From NCBI RefSeq assembly GCF_008634025.1, contig NZ_PDCM01000001.1, forward strand, positions 862,501 to 926,500: a stretch of DNA of 64,000 bases. Reading direction: 5' to 3'. How positions within the stretch are numbered: the stretch's first letter is position 1; each line of letters starts with the position of its first letter. The stretch comes from Streptomyces albofaciens JCM 4342. Lineage in GTDB: Bacteria; Actinomycetota; Actinomycetes; Streptomycetales; Streptomycetaceae. The notes below the pieces were generated by a model. That model was not told the DNA's origin. It saw nothing but the letters and a program-made list of their open reading frames with translations, and searched no databases. Positions 39,313-47,558 of the stretch are shown one piece after another. The position numbers were made by a program, and so were the translations under genes.

Positions 39313-39332
39313 GGATTCATTGTGCGCGGTCA

Positions 39333-39354
39333 CGTTTCGGCCGGACCCGAAACG
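39333..39354. promoter_or_regulatory. Operator between the ArsR gene and the P450-like operon
   Basis: CGTTTCGG and CCGAAACG, perfect 8-bp arms with 6 bp between, centred in the 63-bp divergent gap. Size and position suit an ArsR-family dimer site. Confidence 0.65.
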
Positions 39355-39375
39355 ATCCGGTCCTACGGTCCAGCC

Positions 39376-40323
39376 ATGCGGACCTTGGATGACACACCCT
39401 TGGGTGACACACAAGCGGGCGTGGGCCCGGACGTGCTGACCGATCCGGACTGGGTGGTGCCGCCGGTGCCCCAGGACGTACCGGAGGGCGGGATGGCCTG
39501 GCTGCGGGCGCGGGTCGCCCGCTTCAGCAGCGGGGAGGCGCACGCACGGCGCCGGGCGCTGGCGGCCGGCCTGCTCGGTGGTGGTGGCGAGGATGCGGTC
39601 GACGCGCTGCGCGACGCCGCACGCGTACGGGCGGAAGGGGTGCTGGGCGGCGCGGGGAAGGGGGCGGACACGGGGAGCGTGGATCTGATGGCGCGGGTGG
39701 CGCGCGTCGTGCCCGCCGAGGTCCTCGCCGGATTCCTCGGGCTGCCGGTCACGGCGGAGACGGCCGGGCTGGTCGGGCACGTCGCCCGCGCGTACCACGC
39801 GCACGGCGAGACCGTTCCGGCCGCCGACCGCGCCCTCGCCCGGCTCGTAGCGGTCTGCGGCGGTACGTGGGACGAGGCCACGGCGGCCCGGATCGGGCTG
39901 CTCGTGCAGGCGTACGACGCGACGGCGGGGCTGATCGGAAACGCGGCGTTCCGGATGCTGACGGAGGACTCCCGGGAACGTCCGGCCGGGCCCGTTGCCG
40001 CTGCCGTCACCGCTGCCGTCACCGCTGCCGTCACCGACTGGCTCGACCGGACGCTGAGCGCCGATCCGCCCGTACGGGGCACCCTCCGCGCCCCCGCGGA
40101 CGGTGGCGAACCGGTACGGATCAGCCTCGTCACGGATGACGGAACGTTTCCCTTCGGCGCCGGCCCGCACGCCTGCCCCGGGCGCGCCCACGCCCGGGCC
40201 CTCGCGGCCGGAGTGCTGGAGGCGCTGCTCGTACGCGGCTGCCGCCTCGTCCGGCCGGACCTCGCCTACGAGCCGTCCGCGAATCTGCGGGTGCCGGTGA
40301 AACTGGAGGTGACGTGCGCGTGA
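39376..40323 (+). CDS. Short cytochrome P450-like protein
   Basis: 315 residues from ATG 39376. The heme-binding loop FPFGAGPHACPGRAHARALA is intact (Cys 267), and a degenerate I-helix is AYDATAGLIGN. The K-helix ExxR is not recognisable: the aligned region reads WLDRTLSADPPVRGTLR, so the Glu and Arg are replaced. Typical bacterial P450s have about 400 residues; this one lacks roughly the first 80. A 12-bp repeat encodes AAVTAAVTAAVT. Loss of ExxR is known in the actinobacterial CYP157 group, so it may still be functional, or it may be an accessory or decaying protein. First gene after the ArsR operator; overlaps the next gene. Confidence 0.8.
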   Translation: MRTLDDTPLGDTQAGVGPDVLTDPDWVVPPVPQDVPEGGMAWLRARVARFSSGEAHARRRALAAGLLGGGGEDAVDALRDAARVRAEGVLGGAGKGADTGSVDLMARVARVVPAEVLAGFLGLPVTAETAGLVGHVARAYHAHGETVPAADRALARLVAVCGGTWDEATAARIGLLVQAYDATAGLIGNAAFRMLTEDSRERPAGPVAAAVTAAVTAAVTDWLDRTLSADPPVRGTLRAPADGGEPVRISLVTDDGTFPFGAGPHACPGRAHARALAAGVLEALLVRGCRLVRPDLAYEPSANLRVPVKLEVTCA

Positions 40324-41228
40324 GCAGGGAGCGCGTGAGCAGGGAGACGGACAAGTCGGCCACGGGCGCGGACCGTACGCACCTCACCCGCGCCTTCCAC
40401 GCCCTCCACCACCGCGACGCGCCGCTGCTGCTCCCCAACGCCTGGGACGCCGCCTCGGCCGCCGCCCTCGCCGCCGCGGGCTTCGCCGCGATCGGCACCA
40501 CGAGCCTGGGCGTCGCCGCCGCCCTCGGCGCACCCGACGGCCAGGGGTCGGCCCTCGTACGGGACGCTACGCTCGCCCTCGCGCGACGGCTGGGCAGCCG
40601 TCTGGCCTGCCCGTACACCGTGGACATCGAGGGCGGGTTCGGCGGTGGTCCGGAGGAAGTGGGGGAGCTGGCACGCGAGTTGGCCGGGGCGGGCGCTTCC
40701 GGCGTCAATCTGGAGGACGGGCTGCCGGGGCGCGCGGGGGACGGTCCGCTGGTCCCGGCCGGGCAGCAGGCCGAGTCGATCCGCGCCGTCAAGGCGAGCG
40801 CGCCGGACCTCTATGTCAACGCCCGCATCGATACCCACTGGCTCGTGGCGGACCCCGCCGCGCGGCCGCTGGACGAGACGCTGCGACGCGCCGAAACGTA
40901 TCTGTCGGCCGGGGCGGACGGCATCTTCGTACCGGGGATCGCCGACGAGCGGACCATCGCCACGCTCGTCGAGGCGGTCCCGGCACCGCTGAACATCCTG
41001 TACGCGCCGGGCCGCCACCGTCTCGCCCGCCTGGCGGAACTGGGCGTACGGCGCGTCAGCACCGGTTCGCTGCTCTTCCGTTCGGCGCTGCACGCGGCGG
41101 TCGGGCTGGCCGAGTCCGTACGGGCGGACAGGCCGGACCATGACGTTGCCGGGGTGCCCGGTTACGGCGAGGTGCAGCGGCTGGCGGGGCTCAGCCCTGC
41201 TGCGTCTGCCGGCGCCGGTGCACCGTGA
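40314..41228 (+). CDS. Isocitrate lyase/phosphoenolpyruvate mutase family protein
   Basis: 304 residues from GTG 40314 (GGAGG just upstream); GTG 40320, overlapping the P450 stop, is equally possible. LLLPNAWDAASAAALAAAGFAAIGTTSLGVAAALG is the standard opening, PYTVDIEGGFG the metal-binding segment, GVNLEDG the catalytic loop, and NARIDTHW the next conserved strand. These TIM-barrel enzymes cleave or rearrange C-C or C-P bonds of carboxylic acids. Coupled to the P450-like gene. The 3' end overlaps the convergent secreted-protein gene by 38 bp. Confidence 0.92.
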   Translation: MRVSRERVSRETDKSATGADRTHLTRAFHALHHRDAPLLLPNAWDAASAAALAAAGFAAIGTTSLGVAAALGAPDGQGSALVRDATLALARRLGSRLACPYTVDIEGGFGGGPEEVGELARELAGAGASGVNLEDGLPGRAGDGPLVPAGQQAESIRAVKASAPDLYVNARIDTHWLVADPAARPLDETLRRAETYLSAGADGIFVPGIADERTIATLVEAVPAPLNILYAPGRHRLARLAELGVRRVSTGSLLFRSALHAAVGLAESVRADRPDHDVAGVPGYGEVQRLAGLSPAASAGAGAP

Positions 41229-41535
41229 GGCCCACGCCCGCCGCGCCCAGCACACCTGCCGCGCCCACGAGCCCGCCCGTCGGGAGCTGACCGATCCGCT
41301 CGGCTATGCCGACGATGCCGTCCTCCGGCAGCACGGCGGACTTGCGGCCCATCGCGTGCGAAACGGTGGCGTCGGAAGCGTCGGAAGCGTCGGAAGCGTC
41401 GGAAGCGTGGGAGACCTGGGGAGCGGAGTCGGCGGCGTCGGCGGCGAACGCGCCGCTCGCCGGGAGGACCAGAACGGCTGCGACACCGGTCGCGACGGCG
41501 GCGGTGCGAATCACGGAGCGGCGCTTTGCCCGCAT
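41191..41535 (-). CDS. Small secreted, C-terminally anchored hypothetical protein
   Basis: 114 residues from ATG 41535 with GAGGAG upstream. Signal peptide MRAKRRSVIRTAAVATGVAAVLVLPASGAFA, then an Asp/Ala/Ser repeat (DASDASDASDAS, coded by a 9-bp repeat at 41378-41413), a short central region, and a C-terminal hydrophobic stretch GLVGAAGVLGAAGVGLTVHRRR with a basic end. The arrangement (signal peptide, body, terminal helix, Arg tail) fits a small cell-surface protein, like streptomycete chaplin-sized or LPXTG-less anchored proteins. No family recognised. Confidence 0.75.
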   Translation of the reverse strand: MRAKRRSVIRTAAVATGVAAVLVLPASGAFAADAADSAPQVSHASDASDASDASDATVSHAMGRKSAVLPEDGIVGIAERIGQLPTGGLVGAAGVLGAAGVGLTVHRRRQTQQG

Positions 41536-41824
41536 GGGACTACTCCTCGTCGTGGCGGTTCCGGCCGCCATAGGTCTGCTGGGTGCGTCGTGCTGGCAGA
41601 GATCAATCTACGAGGCCTGTTTCACGGCGATCCGTAGGTTGTGTAACAGCCTGGACCCGCTCTGCGGGCGGTGATGTCACAGGCATGGGCGTGACCGACC
41701 GTCCGCGCGCCCCCACTATGGGTAACTTTGTCTCGTTACGTACGGCTGTGTCTGCTCCGGGAAGACTCCGGGGGGCGTAAGACCCCGGCCGGGACCCCCG
41801 TAACGGGAAAGGTGGTGGTGGGCC
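41536..41824 (+). promoter_or_regulatory. Divergent promoter region with GTAAC/GTTAC repeat
   Basis: No coding bias. GTAAC (41722-41726) and GTTAC (41735-41739) form an inverted repeat with an 8-bp spacer about 85 bp before the lipoprotein start, a candidate operator. Confidence 0.35.
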
Positions 41825-42529
41825 GTGCGGCGCCGGATGCTTTCGGTGGTGATGCCATTCGTGGCGCCGCTGCCGCTCGCCCTGACGGCGGGCTGCGCGA
41901 ACTTCACGGGCCTGCACGACGACGGGCGCGCGCGGAACGTGAAGGCGCCGTACGCCCTGTGGGCGGACCGGTCGCCCTCGCCGCGCGTCCGGGAGGCGGA
42001 CCCCGGCGACCAGCGCGCCGTGCCGGGCATCGCGCGGGTCCCCTCCGGCGACATGAAGGACACCGACCCGGCGGCCGTCGTCCGCGCGGACCACCTGGCC
42101 GACGGCGGACGGCCGCCCGCCGCGAACGCCGTACGCAGCCCCGCCTACCACGATCTCACCGACGACGGACGGCCCGACCTGATCAGCGCCGTCGACCTCG
42201 ACGGACGCACCAGCGAACTGCGCGTCTACAGCGTCCGCAACGAGGTGGTGACCCGCGTCCTCGCCCTGCGCGCCGTGCTCGCGGGCGTCGAACTGGCCGC
42301 CGGACACCTCTCCGTACGCGAGCCCACCAAGGACCCGCGCTACGTCAGCGTCACCGACTACGTCTGGGACGGCAGCCGGATGGGCCTGTGGGACCTCACG
42401 CTGGACGACTACCGCACTCCGCAGAACCCGCTGCCCACAATGGCGCCCAGCTCATCCACACCCCCTTCACCGACCTCCGGCAAGCCGCCACCCGCTTCGC
42501 TCCCGCCCTCCCCCGGAGACCGGCTGTGA
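41825..42529 (+). CDS. Putative lipoprotein upstream of an orphan histidine kinase
   Basis: 234 residues from GTG 41825. MRRRMLSVVMPFVAPLPLALTAGC is a lipoprotein-like signal ending at Cys 24. The mature part has an LTDDGRPDLISAVDLDG segment resembling FG-GAP/VCBS repeat proteins and then a Pro/Ser-rich C-terminus. The stop overlaps the kinase start (GTGA), so both are made together. Lipoproteins encoded directly before a sensor kinase often tune it, as CseA does for CseC in Streptomyces, but this is not CseA by sequence that I can recognise. Role as accessory sensor is inferred. Confidence 0.8.
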   Translation: MRRRMLSVVMPFVAPLPLALTAGCANFTGLHDDGRARNVKAPYALWADRSPSPRVREADPGDQRAVPGIARVPSGDMKDTDPAAVVRADHLADGGRPPAANAVRSPAYHDLTDDGRPDLISAVDLDGRTSELRVYSVRNEVVTRVLALRAVLAGVELAAGHLSVREPTKDPRYVSVTDYVWDGSRMGLWDLTLDDYRTPQNPLPTMAPSSSTPPSPTSGKPPPASLPPSPGDRL

Positions 42530-44094
42530 CCCGCCCGGCGCTCTCCCTCCGCTGGAAGATCGCCCTCACCGTCACGGCGGTGTGCTGTGCCGTGGCCGCC
42601 GTCCTGGGCGTGCTCGTCCACAACGCCGTCGCCCGCCAGACCGTCGGCCAGGTGCACAAGGAGACGCTGGCCGACCTCGACGAGGCGCTGGAACTGTACG
42701 AGTACGGCACGTCCCGCGAAGGGCTGAACTCCGTGCTCGACCCCGCCGAACTGCCGCCGGAACTGCGCGCGTCGGTGCACCACGGCCGGCGCGGCAGCAT
42801 GGTCGGCACATACCAGGGGAAGCGCGTCATGTGGGCGGCGGCGCCGGCCGGCGACCAGGTCATGGCGGTCTGGTCCCCGTACGAGAACACCCGCCGCTCC
42901 CTGGAGAACCTGGACACGGCCATCTTCGGCTCGGCCGTCCTCGCCGCCACCGCCGTCGCCCTCGCCGGGCTGTTCCTCGCCCACCGCATCAGCCGCCGGC
43001 TGGGCACCACGGCCGCCGTAGCCCGTCGCATCACGGCCGGGGACCTGGACGCCCGGGTCGGCGACGAGGGCCGGGGGCGGCGCCGGCCCGCGCCGCAGGA
43101 CGAGGTGGCGGCGGTGGCCGCGGCGCTGGACTCGGTGGCCGGTTCGCTCCAGGGCCGCCTCCAGGCCGAGCAGCGCTTCACCGCCGATGTCGCCCACGAG
43201 CTGCGTACCCCGCTGACCGGCATCCTCGCCTCGGCCGAGCTGCTGCCCGAGGGCCGCCCCAAGGAGATGATCAACGACCGGCTGCGGGCGCTGCGCCGGC
43301 TCATCGAGGACCTGCTGGAGATCTCCCGGCTCGACTCCGGCGCCGAACGCGCCGAGCTGGCCTCGTACGAGCTGGGCGCGCTGGTCCGCAGTTCGGTGCG
43401 GGGGCTGGGGCTCGACACGGACGTACGGGTCGTGCGCGAAGCGGTCGTACGGACGGACCGCCGCCGGCTGGACCGCATCCTGTGCAACCTCGTGCTGAAC
43501 GCGCACCGGCACGGGGAGCCGCCGGTGGTGGTGACGGTGGATGTGCCGGGCGGTCTGCCGGGCGGGGGATCGGGTGCGCATCCGGGCGGGGGATCGGGTG
43601 CGTATCAGGACGGGGGATCGGGTGCGAATTCGAGCGGGGTATGGGGTGGGGCTCCGAATGGGGCATCGGGTGGGGCCCGGAACGGGGCATCGGGTGGGGC
43701 TTCGAATGGGGTGCCGGGTCGGGCGTCCGCCGCTGCTCCCGCGGCTGCCGCGGCGGTCGGGGACGAGGCGGCGTACGGTGACGGGCCCGCCGGGGTCCCC
43801 ATCGTGGAAGTGCGCGACCACGGCCCCGGTTTCCCGGACGCGCTGCTGCACCGGGGCCCGCAGCGCTTCCGTACCGACGCGCCCGGCCGCGGCAAGGGGC
43901 ACGGTCTCGGCCTGACCATCGCGGTGGGCCAGGCGGCCGTCCTCGGTATCGGGCTGAGCTTCACCAACGCGCCGGACGGCGGCGCGCGGGCCGTACTCCG
44001 CCTCAACCCGCCGCCGGACGGGCCGCCCGCGGCGTCGCCTATCCTGCCGCCGCCGGGCGGCCCACCCGCACAGCCAGGGCGTACACCCGGGTGA
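42526..44094 (+). CDS. Sensor histidine kinase (HAMP, HisKA, HATPase) with repeat-filled ATP-binding loop
   Basis: 522 residues. Helix 1 at about 11-33, an extracellular sensor of about 100 residues, helix 2 at 132-152, HAMP 153-207, H-box FTADVAHELRTPL (His 224), N-box NLVLNAHRHG (321-330), G1 DHGPGFP and G2 GKGHGLGL. Between the N-box and G1 lies an 80-residue Gly/Ser/Asn/Ala-rich insertion coded by seven 24-bp repeats; most kinases have only a few residues there. No response regulator is adjacent, so it is an orphan kinase by position. The last 56 bp overlap the convergent caspase gene. Confidence 0.93.
   Translation: MTRPALSLRWKIALTVTAVCCAVAAVLGVLVHNAVARQTVGQVHKETLADLDEALELYEYGTSREGLNSVLDPAELPPELRASVHHGRRGSMVGTYQGKRVMWAAAPAGDQVMAVWSPYENTRRSLENLDTAIFGSAVLAATAVALAGLFLAHRISRRLGTTAAVARRITAGDLDARVGDEGRGRRRPAPQDEVAAVAAALDSVAGSLQGRLQAEQRFTADVAHELRTPLTGILASAELLPEGRPKEMINDRLRALRRLIEDLLEISRLDSGAERAELASYELGALVRSSVRGLGLDTDVRVVREAVVRTDRRRLDRILCNLVLNAHRHGEPPVVVTVDVPGGLPGGGSGAHPGGGSGAYQDGGSGANSSGVWGGAPNGASGGARNGASGGASNGVPGRASAAAPAAAAAVGDEAAYGDGPAGVPIVEVRDHGPGFPDALLHRGPQRFRTDAPGRGKGHGLGLTIAVGQAAVLGIGLSFTNAPDGGARAVLRLNPPPDGPPAASPILPPPGGPPAQPGRTPG
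43558..43725 (+). repeat. 24-bp tandem repeat, 7 copies, in the kinase gene
   Basis: Unit resembles ccgggcgggggatcgggtgc plus 4 nt, drifting to a tcgaatggggcatcgggtgg form. In frame. Shares period and a ggggtatgggg core with the array at 22486-22629. Confidence 0.9.
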
Positions 44095-46180
44095 TCTGGT
44101 GCGGGCTGTTGTTGTTGTCCGAGACGAGGAACAGCGGCAGCCGCCCCTTGTACGGGCCCGAGGACAGCGGCGCCGTGCCGAGCGCCATCCCCTCCGCGTT
44201 CTCCAGCAGTGGGTTCAACTGCGGCTGCGCGGTGGCCGAACCACCCCTCGGGCACCTCACGAGATCGACCGGCTCCCACTTCTTCGCGAACGCGTCGACC
44301 GGCTCGGACTGCAACGACTCGACCCCGGACACATCCTTCGCGCGGCTCAGATCGGCGCCGAAGATCCGTACCGCGTTCCCCTGGCCCTCGGCGTGGTTGG
44401 TCTCCAGGACCAGCAGCCGGTCGTCGCCCAGCGCCACCAGCTCCGACACGCGCAGTCCGGCCGCCGACTGGTAGGCGTACTGCTTGTCCGGTACGTACGC
44501 GCCGCCGGGCGTCCCCTTGAAGCGCTGGATGCGCAGCAGGCCGCGGCCGCGTGCCTTGCCGTCGCGGAACAGCGGCGCCTCCAGGCCCGCGTACAGGTAC
44601 CGCCCGTCCGGGGACGCGCCCAGCGCTTCCAGGTTCTCCGGACCCGCCCATTTGACGAGGTTCGGCGGCAGCTCGATACGGCCCAGCTCCGCGCCGTCCG
44701 ACACCCGGAACCTGCGGATGGAGGGGCCCGCCTCCGAGGCGACCAGTACGGTGCGCCCGCCCTGCTCCAGGACCAGGCCCTCGCCGTCGAAACGGCCGCC
44801 GCCGGTGGGGTGGAGGGTGCGCATGTCGACGGCGCGGGCGGCGGGCGGGGAGGCGCCGGTGGTGCCGAGGTCCAGCTCGAAGATCCGGCCGGGCGAGTTG
44901 TCGGCCAGCGCCCAGGCGCGGGAAGGGCCGGACATCGCCAGCCCGGACAGCCCGTCGACCGGTACGGCGGCCTCGTACTCGACACCGTCGAGCGCGTCGC
45001 TGTGGCCGATCAGCGCCACGTCGGCGGAACAGTCGCCGGAGGACGGCTCGTCGTCCCCGGACTGCCACCACACGAAGGACGGTACGGCGACGGCCGCCGC
45101 ACAGAGGGTGGCGATCAGCCCCCGGCGGCGGGTCCTGCGCTTCCTCTCCTCCGCCGCCTCCTGTTCCCGCTGCCGCTCACGCTGTCGCTCCAGCTCCCGT
45201 TCCCGGTCCGTCGCGCCGTCCCCCGTGGTCCCCGGACCTCCGGCCGCGGTCCGACTGCCTTGCGGCACCTGGGGTACGGGCCGCGCCGCCCGGTTCTGTA
45301 CGAACGGCAGTTTCTCGATGCCGTTCTGGCTCTGCTGCTGGGGCAGCGGCCGGTTCTTCGCCCGCAGCGCGCGGCGGACTTCGCGGTAGATCGCTTCCAG
45401 GGTGAGGTGGGTGTCCACCCCGTTCGCGTCCGGCAGCTCACCGGGCCCTGAGGGCGCGGGCGTGGCATCCGGGGCCCGCCCGGCCCCCTGCGGCCCCGGA
45501 ACGCCTTCCCGCAGCACCCGCAGGAACTCCCCGGTGAACGCCGTGTACTCCTCGCCCTCAAAGGCCAGCGCCTCGACGTTCCACGGCGTCGAGGTGAGCA
45601 GGTACGAGACGCCCTCCATACCGTCCATGCCCTCGAACAGGGCCTCGCCGAGCCGGCTGGACGCCTGCTGCGTGGCCGCGAGGGTGGACATGGCGCCGCC
45701 GCCCATCGACCCGGCGGACATCCCCTTGATCACGCTGCCGCTGTAGCAGCAGTCGAGGATGACGATGCGGAGCCGGGGCGGCGTACGGGTGCCGAGCACG
45801 CTGCGCAGCCAGGCGTACGGGATGCCGCTGTGCAGCTTCCCGGCCTCCGTACCGGGCAGCGTGAGGTACAGCCCCTCCTGCTTGGAGTCGAGGAAACCGT
45901 GCCCGGCGTAGTACACGATCAGCGTGTCCTTCGCCGAGTGGACCGCCTGCTCCACCGGGCGCAACGCGGCGGTGATCGTCCGCGGGTTGAGCACCACCCG
46001 GCAGTTCCGCTTCGGGATGCCCCCGATGGTCCGGTCGGTCAGCGCGGCCCGGAGCGCCTTGAGGTTGTTCCGCACGGCGGGCAGCTGCGGCAGGCTGGTG
46101 TACGAATCGACGCCGATGATCACACAGGCCGACTCCGCCGGGTTGAACACCGGCCCGGGGAGGTCCCCGAAGTCCGTCAT
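44039..46180 (-). CDS. Caspase-family protease fused to membrane helix and beta-propeller
   Basis: 713 residues. The N-terminal caspase domain (about 15-225) has the catalytic His in YYAGHG (His 94) and Cys in LDCCYSG (Cys 145), starting from ACVIIGVDSYTSLPQL. A charged helical stretch (325-352) leads to a membrane helix (GLIATLCAAAVAVPSFVWW), placing the caspase inside. The outside C-terminal half has repeated blade-like segments (DNSPGRIFELDLG, GRFDGEGLVLEQGG, SPDGRYLYAGLEAPLF), like the phytase-type esterase beta-propeller. It is coupled, with a 3-nt gap, to an EACC1 protein, the usual partner of caspases in actinobacterial conflict systems. It may transmit a surface signal to protease-driven cell death or defence. 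Confidence 0.88.
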   Translation of the reverse strand: MTDFGDLPGPVFNPAESACVIIGVDSYTSLPQLPAVRNNLKALRAALTDRTIGGIPKRNCRVVLNPRTITAALRPVEQAVHSAKDTLIVYYAGHGFLDSKQEGLYLTLPGTEAGKLHSGIPYAWLRSVLGTRTPPRLRIVILDCCYSGSVIKGMSAGSMGGGAMSTLAATQQASSRLGEALFEGMDGMEGVSYLLTSTPWNVEALAFEGEEYTAFTGEFLRVLREGVPGPQGAGRAPDATPAPSGPGELPDANGVDTHLTLEAIYREVRRALRAKNRPLPQQQSQNGIEKLPFVQNRAARPVPQVPQGSRTAAGGPGTTGDGATDRERELERQRERQREQEAAEERKRRTRRRGLIATLCAAAVAVPSFVWWQSGDDEPSSGDCSADVALIGHSDALDGVEYEAAVPVDGLSGLAMSGPSRAWALADNSPGRIFELDLGTTGASPPAARAVDMRTLHPTGGGRFDGEGLVLEQGGRTVLVASEAGPSIRRFRVSDGAELGRIELPPNLVKWAGPENLEALGASPDGRYLYAGLEAPLFRDGKARGRGLLRIQRFKGTPGGAYVPDKQYAYQSAAGLRVSELVALGDDRLLVLETNHAEGQGNAVRIFGADLSRAKDVSGVESLQSEPVDAFAKKWEPVDLVRCPRGGSATAQPQLNPLLENAEGMALGTAPLSSGPYKGRLPLFLVSDNNNSPHQITRVYALAVRVGRPAAAG

Positions 46181-46183
46181 GGG

Positions 46184-46786
46184 TCAGCCCCTGTTCCGGG
46201 GGGCCGGGGGGCGGGCATCGCTCGGCTCCTGGAGCGGATTCGGTTCCTGGGGCGGGTCCGGCTCTTGGGACGGATTCGGTTCCTGGGGCGGATTCGGTTC
46301 CTCCGTCTCTTCCGGCTCTCTCGGCTCCTCTGACTCTTCCGTCTCCGCCGGTTCCCTTGCCTCTTCCGGTTCCCTCGACTCTTCCGGTTCCCTTGCCTCT
46401 TCCGGTTCCCTCGCCTCTTCCAGCCCCCTCGTCCCTTCCAACTCCCGCAACTCCTCCAGCGCACGCAGGATGCTCCGCGCGCCGTCCGTGTCCGCCGTGG
46501 CGAAGCTGACCCGTACGCCGTTGCATTCGACCGTCATCTTGGGGCGCGCCGCGTACGCCCTGCGCCAGCTGTCGATGGCGATGGCCAGGCTGCTGAGCTG
46601 GAACGCGCTGTCCACGATCAACTGGACCGCCTCGAACCCCAGCCCCATCCGTCCGGGTCTCATCTCGCGTGCCCGCAGCGAGACCTGCGCGCTGCGGCTG
46701 ACCGCGGGATCGTCGGCCAGCCAGTCGCACAGCGACCGCAGCTCCCGGTCGCTCTCGGCATCGTCCAGCCTGACCTGAATGTTCAT
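46184..46786 (-). CDS. EACC1 (effector-associated constant component) protein with hexapeptide tail
   Basis: 200 residues; ATG 46786 with GGGGGAC. Residues 1-115 (VRLDDAESDRELRSLCDWLADDPAV..., RPGRMGLGFEAVQLIVDSAFQLSSLAIAIDSWRRAY..., TVECNGVRVSF) match the effector-associated constant component 1 pattern seen beside caspases, trypsins and NTPases in actinobacterial conflict loci. The last 80 residues are twelve hexapeptide repeats of EPEEAR, EPNPPQ type, coded by 18-bp units, strongly acidic. Its stop lies 3 nt before the caspase ATG, so the two are translated together. It probably links a sensor or regulator to the caspase. Confidence 0.82.
   Translation of the reverse strand: MNIQVRLDDAESDRELRSLCDWLADDPAVSRSAQVSLRAREMRPGRMGLGFEAVQLIVDSAFQLSSLAIAIDSWRRAYAARPKMTVECNGVRVSFATADTDGARSILRALEELRELEGTRGLEEAREPEEAREPEESREPEEAREPAETEESEEPREPEETEEPNPPQEPNPSQEPDPPQEPNPLQEPSDARPPAPRNRG
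46211..46426 (-). repeat. 18-bp tandem repeat, about 12 copies, in the EACC1 gene
   Basis: Two sub-families of 18-bp units encode EPNPPQ-like and EPEEAR-like hexapeptides. All in frame. Confidence 0.88.
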
Positions 46787-46982
46787 CCGTCCCCCATGTC
46801 GCTGTCCGGCCTCGTGCCAACTCTCGCCCCATACCCCGCCGCTCCGCCGGGATTCACGGAATGGTGGGCGTGCTCTGCGCGGCGCTGCACCCGAACGGGT
46901 CGGGTACGTAACCGAGTTGACGGGGGTCGGGCGGCGGCGGAACCGAGCACCTCCGGCGGCCCCGTCTGGCAGGATCACCTTC

Positions 46983-47558
46983 ATGTCGAACGTTTCATCG
47001 AATACGTACACCTACACCCGTGTCGGGGCGATCCTGCACGAGATCGGCATGGTGACCGAGGAGAAGATGCGCAGCGTCCTCGAAGAGGCCGCCACCTACG
47101 CGGACGAGGAGATCGACCAGTACGAGGCGGCGAGCGCCCTTGAGGAGTTCGGCGTGGCGGTCTCCGTCCACGCCGACGACATCGACTCGATCCATTACGG
47201 CTACGCCGACCTGATGGAGGCCGCCGCCGAGGCCGCCGGCGGCCGGGTCGCCATCACCGATGTGCGGCTCGTCGAAGGCGAGGGCGACTTCGAAGGCGGC
47301 CGGATGGACACCCTGACGTTCGAACGGAACGGCATACCCATGTCCATCGACGCCGACCACCTCGCGGACGACTACTACGACCAGGGCGCGGCCTGCGAGG
47401 CCATCACCGTGACCGCCCACGAGGACGACCCCCGCTCCTGGCGCGAAGTCGATTTCGACCGCGAACCGCACCGTGGCTACGACAGCATCATGGTCCTGGC
47501 CACGCCGGAGCAGGCGCGGGCACTGGAGGAGCGCTTGGGGTTCAGGTTCCCGGAGTAG
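46983..47558 (+). CDS. Acidic hypothetical protein
   Basis: 191 residues from ATG 46983. CAGGAT lies 7 nt before the ATG, and no Shine-Dalgarno is seen, so the transcript may be leaderless. The protein is very acidic (many Asp/Glu), with no signal peptide or membrane helix; YTRVGAILHEIGMVTEEKMRSVLEEAATYADEEI opens it and PEQARALEERLGFRFPE closes it. It is divergent from the EACC1/caspase genes across 196 bp, so it might belong to that module, for instance as a regulator or DNA mimic, but nothing in the sequence proves this. Its 3' end overlaps the convergent MmyB-type gene by 17 bp. Confidence 0.78.
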   Translation: MSNVSSNTYTYTRVGAILHEIGMVTEEKMRSVLEEAATYADEEIDQYEAASALEEFGVAVSVHADDIDSIHYGYADLMEAAAEAAGGRVAITDVRLVEGEGDFEGGRMDTLTFERNGIPMSIDADHLADDYYDQGAACEAITVTAHEDDPRSWREVDFDREPHRGYDSIMVLATPEQARALEERLGFRFPE

